Positions 55,954-63,773 of a DNA stretch of 64,000 nucleotides are shown here, one piece after another; the first letter of the stretch is position 1, and the number at the start of each line of letters is the position of its first letter. This DNA comes from Acidimicrobiaceae bacterium (GTDB taxonomy: Bacteria > Actinomycetota > Acidimicrobiia > Acidimicrobiales > RAAP-2). The position numbers were made by a program, and so were the translations under genes. The stretch spans positions 1-64,000 of the forward strand of contig PLWZ01000010.1 in assembly GCA_003151235.1 (NCBI GenBank), read 5' to 3'. Under the pieces are notes generated by a model, which worked only from the letters and a program-made list of their open reading frames with translations, was not told the DNA's origin and searched no databases.

Positions 55954-56577
55954 TCAGGTAGTCGGATTCCCGACCACGAGTTCTGGTGGCGTTGTAGTCG
56001 TGAGTCCTCTCGATCCCAACCTCCAGTTCCACGGCAAGGCCCGACGCCACCAGGTCCCGCGTTTCTCGTAGTCAAGGTCATGGCGGGCTTCGAGTAGGAA
56101 CTCCTTGAGACGATCGCCGACTATTTCAAGTAGGGGCTGCATCTCGAGCTTGATGGGTTCAACGTCGGCGGCCTTGATCGGAACGCGCGTCGCGGCCAGC
56201 TCAGCGACCGCGTTGGCCACCACTCTGGCCGACTCTTTTGTTGCGGCATCGCCAACCAAGTTCATGTCAGCGAAGGATAGGAGCAAGTCGCGAAAGGCAT
56301 CCTCTAGGCGCCTTAATCGTCGAGCATGCGCGGGGAGGGTCCAGAAACCACCTTTGATTCCGGGCACCATGGATCGGACCAACTGGCTCGCGAGTACTGC
56401 ATCTACCGCGGCACGTTGAAAGGCTGCGTACGCCGCCGATCGGACTTTGCGCGTAGCTCGATGGCGCCCACGAAGTTTGACGTTCGTCTCGACGTTGATT
56501 CCGACTGTAAGGGCTTGCCCGGCGTTGGTTACACCGGAAGCTCCTGCACCGAACATCAGGTCCGCGATAAGGCCCAT
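55954..56577 (-). CDS. Hypothetical protein (207 residues)
   Basis: I do not recognise this protein. The N terminus GLIADLMFGAGASGVTNAG is Gly-rich and hydrophobic, the middle is helical with many Ala/Arg (RRLEDAFRDLLLSFADMNLVG), and the end has DLDYEKRGTWWRRALPWNWRL, possibly membrane-interfacial. It starts six bases after the stop of RRKSLRS copy C, so the two are likely co-translated. Confidence 0.55.
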   Translation of the reverse strand: MGLIADLMFGAGASGVTNAGQALTVGINVETNVKLRGRHRATRKVRSAAYAAFQRAAVDAVLASQLVRSMVPGIKGGFWTLPAHARRLRRLEDAFRDLLLSFADMNLVGDAATKESARVVANAVAELAATRVPIKAADVEPIKLEMQPLLEIVGDRLKEFLLEARHDLDYEKRGTWWRRALPWNWRLGSRGLTTTTPPELVVGNPTT

Positions 56578-56583
56578 CGACGG

Positions 56584-56775
56584 CTACCGCTGTCGCTTCC
56601 CACTGAGCCCGAACGCCCGCAGGATGCCCCCGAGCCCGGCGTTCGTCTTGCGGTAGGCAGCTCGGCGCACGTAGCGCTTTCCGAGCACCGTGGGGCCTTG
56701 CTCGGCCGCCTCGAGGTTGCCGAGGTCGCGAGCGCCTCGGTAGAGCAGGGATCGGAGGGACTTACGACGGGGCAT
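56584..56775 (-). CDS. Small basic RRKSLRS-family protein (copy C, intact)
   Basis: This 63-residue basic protein is the shortest complete copy of the family: PRRKSLRSLLYRGARDLGN, then EAAEQGPTVLGKRYVRR, and a C-terminal GGILRAFGLSGKRQR. It resembles small basic proteins of unknown role scattered through actinobacterial accessory DNA. The DNA from 56601 to 56775 aligns with copy A without gaps. Function unknown; the charge suggests binding to nucleic acid. Confidence 0.6.
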   Translation of the reverse strand: MPRRKSLRSLLYRGARDLGNLEAAEQGPTVLGKRYVRRAAYRKTNAGLGGILRAFGLSGKRQR

Positions 56776-56995
56776 CGGGCGCCTTTGACGCAAACCGTTG
56801 CACAAAGGCAGCGATCTTTGCCTGCTCGTCCTCCGACGGGGTAGTGATGATCTCTCTAATGGATTGCCCCGAGAGTCTGTCCTTTTCGCACAGCGCACCC
56901 GCAACCGCCTCAACCGCCGGCCAGAAGCGCGGGTGTCTCAACAGATTGCGGGTACGGCGTGCCAACCAGTCGAAATAGGCTCCGGCCTCGTCGTG
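56762..56995 (-). pseudogene. C-terminal fragment of an unrecognised gene
   Basis: The minus frame encodes YFDWLARRTRNLLRHPRFW and ALCEKDRLSGQSIREIITTP, then a charged end. The helix with LSGQ-x-IR resembles the C-terminal part of larger proteins, but I cannot name one. Sequence upstream of about 56995 in this frame is the reverse of the integrase fragment, so the gene is cut there. Confidence 0.4.
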
Positions 56996-57001
56996 GCCGC
57001 G

Positions 57002-57337
57002 GACCGGTTGGCGATGGGCGCGGGCTATACCGACCACGGACTCGTCTTCGCCCAGCCCGACGGGGGGGCAGTGAACCCTGAGTCGGTGGCCAAGAGATTC
57101 GACCGGCTGGTCGTCAAGTGCACCCTGCCACGCATCAGGTTCCACGACCTTCGGCACACCCACGTCGCTCACCTGATCGCGGCAGGAGAACAACCACTCC
57201 TGATTGCCCGCCGGGTCGGTCATGCCTCCAGCTCGTTCACCATGGACCGCTACGGCCACCTGTTCGAGGCGGCCGACTCCCAGGCCGCCAGTGCGGTCGC
57301 CGCTATGGTCGACAGTGCCGTTGTGACCAAACTGTGA
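57002..57337 (+). pseudogene. Tyrosine recombinase, C-terminal fragment
   Basis: About 112 residues of a phage-type integrase remain, beginning near RLAMGAGYTDHGLVF. The C-terminal catalytic boxes are intact: FHDLRHTHVAHLI and RRVGHASSSFTMDRYGHLFE with the nucleophilic Tyr. The N-terminal arm and core-binding domains and the first catalytic Arg are gone. The break with the minus-strand fragment at about 56995 marks a deletion. It ends 91 bases before tRNA-Lys and was probably the island's own integrase. Confidence 0.85.
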
Positions 57338-57428
57338 CCAGCGATGGCATTCGCGGCGAAAACGGGGTGTCTGTCCCCCGCCCCGATCTGCGAAATAGTC
57401 GCGGTAATCAGGGACGACGCTTTAAGAC

Positions 57429-57504
57429 GGGCCGCTAGCTCATCGGGTAGAGCAGGGGACTTTTAATCCCAAGGTGCCGGGTTCGAGCCCCGGGCGGCCC
57501 ACCA
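57429..57504 (+). tRNA. tRNA-Lys (anticodon TTT)
   Basis: These 76 bases fold as a tRNA: acceptor GGGCCGC with GCGGCCC, D-arm GCTC with GAGC, anticodon loop CTTTTAA, T-arm CCGGG with CCCGG around TTCGAGC, discriminator A and an encoded CCA. The lowest anticodon-stem pair is G-A. Its 5' 40 bases are duplicated at 48450. The upstream promoter region differs from that of the partial copy. Confidence 0.95.
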
Positions 57505-57612
57505 TCTTTTGCCAGTTGAGAGCCACTATTTGCTTAGAAAGTCGCCCGGCCCAACGGCTACAATTCCCCGACATAACTACAATGTGACTACTTTTCCGGC
57601 TACAGTCTGCCC

Positions 57613-58794
57613 ATGAACGGCACCAAGACCGAGATACGGCCAGGTGTATGGCGCTTGAGGGTCTATGCCGGCCGCCGGTCGGGCACCAACACGCCAATCC
57701 AAGTCACCAAGACGATCAAGGTGCCGGACAAGAATCCGAAACTTGGTGCTGGGTCACGGCTTGCTGACACTGAGCTCGCCAAGATGGTTGCCAAGGTCGC
57801 TCAAGGCAACACGGCTACCGGAGCCGAGACGGTTGGTGACCTACTCACTCAGTGGTTGGAACACTGTGAGAACCTTGGCCGGTCACCGACCACGCTCAAC
57901 AAGTACCGCTGGATCGCCGACACGGTGGTCCGACCGGCATTAGGAAAGATCAAGCTGTCAAAGCTGGCAGCTCGGGACCTAGACAAGCTGTACGCCAAGC
58001 TGACTGAAAAGGGCAACAAACCGCCGACGGTGCGTCGAGTCCACGCTCTGATCGGTGCAGCACTCCACCAGGCCGAGCGGTGGGGATATGTGGATCGAAA
58101 TGTCGCCCGTCAGGCAAGCCCTCCGCCAGTACATGCCGCGCGAGTAGAGGCGCCGACACCGGAGGAGGTGCAAGCCATCCTGGTAGCCGCGGAAGCAGTC
58201 GAGCCGGCTCTGGCTGTCCTTTTGCTCCTAGCGGCGCTGACTGGGGCCCGGCGTGGTGAGCTGTGTGCCCTGAGATGGCCGGACATTGACTTTGATTCCG
58301 ACACCCTCACCATTGCCAGATCCGTCTACGAAGTAGCTGGCGGCGGATGGGCTGAAAAGGGAACGAAAACTCATCAAGCCCGAACAATCGGGCTGGATGA
58401 CCTCGGGCTAGAGGTCTTGCGTCGACATCGATCGGCAGTCGATGCACTGGCCGCCTGCCTTGGCCTTGAAGTGCTTCCCGACGGATTCGTGTTCAGCCGC
58501 TCACCGACCGGCACCGAACCGATCCGGCCTGACGTGGTCACAAAGTTCACGACACGGATTGCCAAGACAGCCGGAGTGAATACGCACCTGCACGCTCTTC
58601 GCCATTTCTCGGCAACCCAAGGCATTGCCGCCGGTTATGACCCGGTGACGGTTAGTAGCCGGCTTGGTCATGCCGATCCATCCATCACGCTCCGGGTCTA
58701 CAGCCATGCTCTAAAACAGCGGGACAAGGAACTGGCGGCGGCGGTTGGAAGGACCTTGGCGCTGCCATCCGGGAATAAGATCCGAACCGTCTGA
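57613..58794 (+). CDS. Tyrosine recombinase / integrase (complete)
   Basis: This 393-residue integrase has an arm-binding N terminus, a core-binding domain (about residues 72-165) and a full catalytic domain: Arg213 (LTGARRGELCALRW), His327 to Arg330 (HLHALRH), His353 (LGHADPSITLRVYSH) and Tyr363. It lies 108 bases after the tRNA-Lys, in the same direction, as expected for an integrase using that tRNA as attachment site. It differs from the truncated recombinase, so it belongs to another element that extends to the right. Confidence 0.95.
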   Translation: MNGTKTEIRPGVWRLRVYAGRRSGTNTPIQVTKTIKVPDKNPKLGAGSRLADTELAKMVAKVAQGNTATGAETVGDLLTQWLEHCENLGRSPTTLNKYRWIADTVVRPALGKIKLSKLAARDLDKLYAKLTEKGNKPPTVRRVHALIGAALHQAERWGYVDRNVARQASPPPVHAARVEAPTPEEVQAILVAAEAVEPALAVLLLLAALTGARRGELCALRWPDIDFDSDTLTIARSVYEVAGGGWAEKGTKTHQARTIGLDDLGLEVLRRHRSAVDALAACLGLEVLPDGFVFSRSPTGTEPIRPDVVTKFTTRIAKTAGVNTHLHALRHFSATQGIAAGYDPVTVSSRLGHADPSITLRVYSHALKQRDKELAAAVGRTLALPSGNKIRTV

Positions 58795-59406
58795 TTGGTC
58801 GGTTAGGCGATCCCGTTCGCAGATCGACCAACCGGTTCGGACATCACGATTGGTGAGGATCGGCGATTGGCGCGGCTGTTACATCAACAGCCGCCACCCT
58901 GCCAGTAATCGGCGCTCGGAGCTGATTCGATATCAGGCGCGCAAGGCGATCCGTCGCAGCGGTGTGGCGCCCGTATTTCAAGGTGCTGAGTACTTCTGCG
59001 AACCCCAGGCGAGTTCCCGACTGGACGTCAAACGCGGTGGAACGGTTCGATGTTCGAGTCCCTCAGCGCCCACGTCGGTGACGGGGGAGAGAGGGAGGCA
59101 AGGGCACAGGCGACGCCAAAGACGGGGACAAGGGCGGACGCCTAGGACGGGGCGCAAGCGAAGGGGCGACGCCGGGGGCGGGGACGCCGGGGGGCCAGCC
59201 AGCCAGCGGGCCGGCGAGGGGCCGGAGGCGCCGAGATTGGGAGCCGTGACGCTGGGTCGGGGTTGGTGGCGGGGCCGGGAGCCGTCGACGAGGAGTCTGG
59301 ACGCCCGGCTGGTGGCGCTGGCCTCACTCGCCGGGCGAAGCCGTCGCCATGACGTGATCGGTCGATGGCGGAACTCGAAGGCACGGCGCGGGCAATCATT
59401 AAGGGT
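58795..59406. other. Non-coding stretch after the integrase
   Basis: No convincing gene is seen. The segment 59041-59072 looks like the 3' end of a tRNA (GTTCGAGTCCCTCAGCGCCC followed by AC), without a matching 5' part. From about 59080 to 59240 the plus strand is very purine-rich, with many GGGGAC and GGCGACGCC-like words. A long minus-strand open frame across it has no plausible protein features. Confidence 0.5.
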
Positions 59407-60024
59407 ATGGGCGTTATCGGACCGGATGCGAGGTCCGACGCGGTCTGCATCATGACGTCCTGGAGCGACCCCCGTCAGTTCACCCCAATCTTTGAGCGCC
59501 ATGCGGTGGCCGTGCACCGCTATCTGGATAGGCACGTTGAATCCTCGGCGGTGGACGACCTTCTTTCTGAGGTCTTTGTAGCCGCATTCCGTGCTCGTCA
59601 TAACTACGACACGACGTATGCCAATGCCCGTCCGTGGCTCTTTGGCATCGCAACCAATGTCGTCCGCCACCACCGAAGGTCCGAGGGAAGACGTCTCACG
59701 ATGCTTGACAGCGTCCGACAAGACATGCCGCCCGATATCGACGAAAGCGACGACGTTGTTTCCCGTCTGGTTCTTCACGACGCGATAAGACTGGCCATAG
59801 CGAGGCTTGATGAGAAGTATCGGGATGTGTTGCTGCTCTTTGCGGGACCCGAACTCAGCTACGAGGAGATCTCTAGAGCACTCGGGATCCCGGTTGGTAC
59901 GGTCCGGTCCCGGTTATTTCGGGGTCGTGCTCGACTTCTGGAACTGCTGGGCGTAGAGGGGCAAATAAAGGACAAAGACACACCACTCGAACTTCGCTCG
60001 ATTCAGAAGGGACCTCCGAGATGA
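59407..60024 (+). CDS. ECF-type RNA polymerase sigma factor
   Basis: This protein of about 205 residues has sigma region 2 (FERHAVAVHRYLDRHV, DDLLSEVFVAAFRARH and ARPWLFGIATNVVRHHRR) and region 4 (LDEKYRDVLLLF, ELSYEEISRALGIPVGTVRSRLFRGR). The start is uncertain: ATG 59407 or 59452 would both fit, and the latter gives the usual family N terminus. It overlaps the following gene by four bases, which implies a sigma/regulator pair. Confidence 0.88.
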   Translation: MGVIGPDARSDAVCIMTSWSDPRQFTPIFERHAVAVHRYLDRHVESSAVDDLLSEVFVAAFRARHNYDTTYANARPWLFGIATNVVRHHRRSEGRRLTMLDSVRQDMPPDIDESDDVVSRLVLHDAIRLAIARLDEKYRDVLLLFAGPELSYEEISRALGIPVGTVRSRLFRGRARLLELLGVEGQIKDKDTPLELRSIQKGPPR

Positions 60025-61439
60025 TCGATGACCTGGAACTGCTGCGCAGGTACATGAACAGCGCACCACCTCCACCGCAGGCTGATCTCGATTCGGCTCG
60101 GCGACATCTTGATGCTGAAATCGATCGTGAGATTTCGCTCGTACCGACCACAACGGCTGGCCACACTCGTCTTGTTCGTCCGACCGATCTCAGCCAGAGA
60201 GCTTGGCGGATCCGGGTGGCTTTCACGGCCGCCGTCGCGATCCTGGTTTGCGCTGCAGTCGTTTTACCGCTCGTCAGAACGGGATCCCCGCCAGGTCGAG
60301 GTCCCACCCCTTCGAGCTGGAAGCTCGCTGGGTATATCGATCACCCCACCTTTCAGGCCCAACCATCGAGTGGATCTGAGCCGGGGGCACTCACTTGTCC
60401 GACAACCACTACGTGCTATGCCACCGGTCTCACCAGCCCCACGCCCAATTATTCGGCGGGCTTTGGGCCTCCTTCTGTCCTTGAGGTCACACAGGATGGC
60501 GGGTCAACCTGGCAGCAGTTGCTTGCGCCAAGCGGCTCGATCGACTTAGGCACGCCCACGTGCCCCGACAGCAACACATGCATGGTGGTCGAGCAGGACT
60601 ATTCCCTTTCCCAGATCACGATGTCCATGCTTACGACCCATGACGGTGGCCAGACGTGGACGTCGCTTCCCTTTCCAGGAAAGGGCTTGGGTGAATTACA
60701 GGTGTCGTGTCCGACCGCTTCAGATTGCGTCGCCCTGGAAGCCGGGCCCGGCCCCGGTGGTCCGGGAATTCAGTACGTGTCGTATCGGACGTCTGATGGG
60801 GGGGCCGATTGGTTGGCCTCCGCGGTTCCGGGCACTTTCCGGTCCTATTCGCTGCAATGTTTTCCAAGCGGGCTCTGCATAGCCACCGGACAGGTGCCAG
60901 GCGAGTACCGAATAACTAACGTCGACGAGGCTACCGTGGCTGGCGCTATGTACAGCACTGATTACGGCGCGAGTTGGACGCTGGGCACCGTACCTCCGGG
61001 GGGAGTGATCATTACTGCGCTTTCGTGTTCAGACGCGGTGCACTGCATGTCCATCGAGAAGCCCGACCCCTCGTCAGGGCAGGGCAACAACATGGTGTTG
61101 GAGACAAGCGACGGGAGCCGAACGTGGACGCCGTCACCAACCAGCGTTCCGGCCACGTTGAGCCTGGAAGCTATTTCATGTCCGACAGCCTCAGACTGCT
61201 GGGCTTCAGGGGTAGCGGCAGGCACAAAGGGAGCCATCTTGTCCACCTCTGACGGGGGTCAGACCTGGACGATCGATCCACTACCGACCATTCAGGGTTC
61301 GACGCTGGTTAGCGTCGATGTTGTGACGTGCCCGACCGTCGGTGCCTGCTTCGCCCTGGCCAGCGAGCCACGGTCGTCCTCGCAGTCGGGCCAGCAGGTG
61401 GTGCTATCGAATGCCGACAGCTCCACGACTTCAGGCTGA
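60021..61439 (+). CDS. Membrane-anchored anti-sigma-like protein with Cys-paired, Asp-box beta-propeller
   Basis: This 472-residue protein begins with a short cytoplasmic domain (MIDDLELLRRYMNSAPPPP) resembling CU044_5270-type partners of ECF sigma factors, then one membrane helix (about residues 65-85). The outer part has six Asp-box-like motifs (S/T-x-D-x-G-x-x-W, e.g. TSDGGQTW) and seven C-x5-C groups (TCPTTTTC, TCPDSNTC, SCPTASDC twice, QCFPSGLC, SCSDAVHC, TCPTVGAC). This is a beta-propeller with one disulfide-like pair per blade. It is translationally coupled to the sigma gene. I infer that it senses something outside the cell and controls the sigma factor. Confidence 0.75.
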   Translation: MIDDLELLRRYMNSAPPPPQADLDSARRHLDAEIDREISLVPTTTAGHTRLVRPTDLSQRAWRIRVAFTAAVAILVCAAVVLPLVRTGSPPGRGPTPSSWKLAGYIDHPTFQAQPSSGSEPGALTCPTTTTCYATGLTSPTPNYSAGFGPPSVLEVTQDGGSTWQQLLAPSGSIDLGTPTCPDSNTCMVVEQDYSLSQITMSMLTTHDGGQTWTSLPFPGKGLGELQVSCPTASDCVALEAGPGPGGPGIQYVSYRTSDGGADWLASAVPGTFRSYSLQCFPSGLCIATGQVPGEYRITNVDEATVAGAMYSTDYGASWTLGTVPPGGVIITALSCSDAVHCMSIEKPDPSSGQGNNMVLETSDGSRTWTPSPTSVPATLSLEAISCPTASDCWASGVAAGTKGAILSTSDGGQTWTIDPLPTIQGSTLVSVDVVTCPTVGACFALASEPRSSSQSGQQVVLSNADSSTTSG

Positions 61440-61569
61440 CGCCGGTTCTCATAGGACCGATGACTCGGCCTGTACCGGGGGCATTAATCGGCGCTCGCCG
61501 GGTTAGGTCGGAGTTTGACTCGACGGAGCGGAGCATAATTCGAGGCGTCTGCACACCTCCCGCCACGCG

Positions 61570-61716
61570 GCATCCGTTAGCTGGCCGGGTGAACTGGACC
61601 TCATGGCCCAGCTCGCCGGCTTCGAGCCTGAGTCGCGGCACGCCGACTGGCTAGGTACGGAGTTCACGGCAGAGTCAAGATCCCATGTCTCGGTCTATCG
61701 CCTCCCGACCGATTGA
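61570..61716 (+). pseudogene. SAM-dependent methyltransferase, C-terminal fragment
   Basis: The frame encodes GELDLMAQLAGFEPESRHADW, then LGTEFTAESRSHVSVYR and a stop. This matches the end of class I methyltransferases, where the F-T-A-x-S-x-x-H-V-S-V-Y segment is the last strand. No start or Rossmann part remains upstream. Confidence 0.6.
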
Positions 61717-61792
61717 TGGCTGGACCGTCCACATTCCGCTTGGTTCGCGACGGTCCCGCTCAGGTCGCAGGGGTTCGAACGCAAACAGGTCC

Positions 61793-63144
61793 CTACGGCT
61801 TAGGCACCTTTATCGCAGTCCCCGTTCGCCGTGGAGCAACGCCATTCCACCACCGCCACTCGTAGCCGCGCGCCTGCGCAAAATGACGGGCGGCTGCGCG
61901 TGGAGGGCCAACCACAGAATCCGCCTCATGAAGGTGTAGCTCCAATCTGGCCGAGTTCCAGGCCTGGGCTTGCGTCTCCCCAATACGCTCCAGCTCGGTC
62001 CCGATCCCCATCCGCCTAAACGTGGGCCAAACGAATAGCTCAACGATCTCGGTTACTTGTGGATCTGATCGGACACGATGTCGCAAGAACGTCCATCCCA
62101 ATCGCAAACCGAATCCGTTTGTGATGTACAGACACTCGACTGGCTCTTCCGTGGTCGGCGACATCGTCTGATAGTGGTTCAGCTTCCATACGTCATTCCG
62201 GCTCCTTTTGATGAGGATGGTGTCGACCGGATTCTCAACCATGAGCCGTTGACGCAGCTGGCGATTACTCAGGGTTCCCGGAGCCACATTCTGGAACTTC
62301 CATGGAGCGTGTCCCCAACGAGCGTTACGGATGACGAAGGCCTCATAGAAATATTTCCTGAGGTAATCGAGAGAGACCGTGCCAAACCCCCGAGTGCCCC
62401 AATTGCGTCCCCAGTTGTTTATGAATCGGAGGTTCTCACCGGAGTCGCTGTATCCAGTTTGGAATACGCAGTGAAGTCCAATTGAAATGTCACCGATCTT
62501 GGGATGGGCAAGCACTCCCCGCTCAGCGTTATACGCAGACTGGAACGTTTCAAAAACGAGCAGGTAGCCATCCGTCATGTGCCGAGGTAAACCGATTTCC
62601 GTGAGCTGGGCGGTGAAGAGAATCTGACGGACCAATTCGTCTACGTCGCCAATCGATTCGTAGTAGAGCTGCTTGGTGATGCGACGATGCGTGAAGTAGC
62701 CGGATCTCTGACTCATGATGAGTTGGGTACCGTTCTGCGTTGGTTGTCCGTCAATCGCCTTCCCGAGGAAGAAACCCGCTCGACTATCACGAAACGTTGA
62801 CATTTGGGCTTGCAACTGCGCTCGCCTGCCGCCCATGTTCGCGAGACAGTCCGCGCGGCACTCATCATCCGGCGTGTGGTGATGAAGGTCGTAGCCCATT
62901 CGAGCGCGCCACATGAGCCAGCGTGGCCAGCATTCTTGGCAGAGGCTAGGCAGGAAGAGGAATCGAATGCAGGCTCCGATGCGTAGTTGAAGTAGAGCCA
63001 TCCTCTGTCCACGCGGTTTGAGAAGACTTTCCAGAGATTGCTCGCCCCGCAACCGTCGCATTTGATGGCGGCTCCGAAAGGTCGGGGACGGTAGTTGAAG
63101 GTCTCTCGATCAATAACCGCTTGGTTGACTACTGGCGATGGCAT
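61793..63144 (-). CDS. Papain-fold (C1-like) and GNAT acetyltransferase fusion, probably frameshifted
   Basis: The main frame (61793 to about 62990) contains a papain-like C-terminal half, GLHCVFQTGYSDSGENL then FINNWGRNWGTRGFGTVSL, with the His and Asn positions of C1 peptidases. A GNAT domain follows with the acetyl-CoA loop VWPTFRRMGIGTELERIG. No papain-type catalytic Cys is seen. Upstream, a second frame beginning at ATG 63144 encodes FNYRPRPFGAAIKCDGCGA and DRGWLYFNY, which continues in sense into the first frame at RFLFLPSLCQECWPRW. A single frameshift near 62960-62990 would join them and complete a four-Cys zinc site. Confidence 0.5.
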
Positions 63145-63237
63145 CGTTTGGGGAGGAGATATAGCTGGGCATGGTAACCGTGGACGTCCATTTGAGCCTC
63201 CAAGCGATCTGCCAGAAGCAGCCGAGGGTCCCGGGAG

Positions 63238-63486
63238 TCAATCGGATTGTTCGCCACCCGTGTCGGGCGACGACCGCTCCAACAGCAGCGTCAGACCCTC
63301 TCGCAGTTCTCGAATGCGTTGGTCCGCCTTCTGAAGCTCGGCGAAAAGCTTCATCGCCTCTTCCCGACTAAGGCTGGCCGCTTGCGGAGGAAGCATCGCC
63401 ACGCTGCGGCGCAGGTTCTCGATCTCTGAGCTGTCCGGGGTCTCTAACGGCAAAGATCGATTACCGGATGACGACGCCAACCCCAA
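63238..63486 (-). CDS. Small coiled-coil protein
   Basis: This frame of up to 82 residues ends with LSREEAMKLFAELQKADQRI and RELREGLTLLLERS, a heptad-like helix. The start is uncertain: TTG 63486, GTG 63402 or ATG 63396. It sits about 90 bases upstream of the papain-fold/GNAT gene on the same strand, so co-transcription is likely. No function is recognised. Confidence 0.45.
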   Translation of the reverse strand: MGLASSSGNRSLPLETPDSSEIENLRRSVAMLPPQAASLSREEAMKLFAELQKADQRIRELREGLTLLLERSSPDTGGEQSD

Positions 63487-63539
63487 CGATGACCAGGACT
63501 ACTCCGAATCCGCACCACAACAGCCAACCCCGCCGTCTT

Positions 63540-63773
63540 TACGTGCTTCCCGACCGATGGGGCCGAGGTGCAGGCTCTTCCTTGCATAACGCCGGCCTGG
63601 CAGCGCTGGAGGATGACGATTATCCCGAAGCAGAACTGTTGGGTGCTGGAGGAGGACGCTCGGGCCCGGCACTTCTACGAACGCCAGGGGTGGATCCTGG
63701 TGCCAGACACGATCCTCGAACGGCAGAGCTGAAGATCTTCGAAGTCCGCTATCGCCTTGTTATTGGCGGCTGA
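63540..63773 (+). pseudogene. GNAT acetyltransferase, C-terminal fragment with frameshifts
   Basis: The first frame gives LYVLPDRWGRGAGSSLHNAG and LAALEDDDYPEAEL, the acetyl-CoA loop and following helix. One base later, in the next frame, WVLEEDARARHFYERQGW continues as the usual GNAT end. The final IFEVRYRLVI lies in the first frame again. Two frameshifts and no N terminus mean that it is dead. Confidence 0.6.

Larger units (their letters stand above)
48450..57504. mobile_element. Decayed genomic island integrated in tRNA-Lys
   Basis: The borders are the 40-base tRNA-Lys fragment (48450-48489) and the intact tRNA-Lys (57429-57504). A tyrosine recombinase fragment lies inside the right border. 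TGTGACCA occurs as a close pair near each end (48606/48618 and 57322/57333), possible integrase arm sites. Nearly all genes inside are short or unknown, many are fragments, and codon use is visibly less GC-biased than that of the flanking core genes. Integration seems to have replaced the 5' half of the tRNA, while the more usual target is the 3' end. Confidence 0.6.

Noticed and set aside
57530-57583. Sigma-70 promoter for the integrase (TTGCTT with TACAAT)
   Set aside because: The spacing is 23 bases for the first TACAAT and there is no -35 for the second, so I do not call it.
59041-59072. Functional tRNA gene
   Set aside because: No D-arm, anticodon arm or 5' acceptor half pairs with it; only a 3'-like piece remains.
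58978-59778. 266-residue minus-strand frame after the integrase
   Set aside because: It overlaps the ECF sigma gene and the purine-rich stretch, and contains no recognisable domain or start signal.
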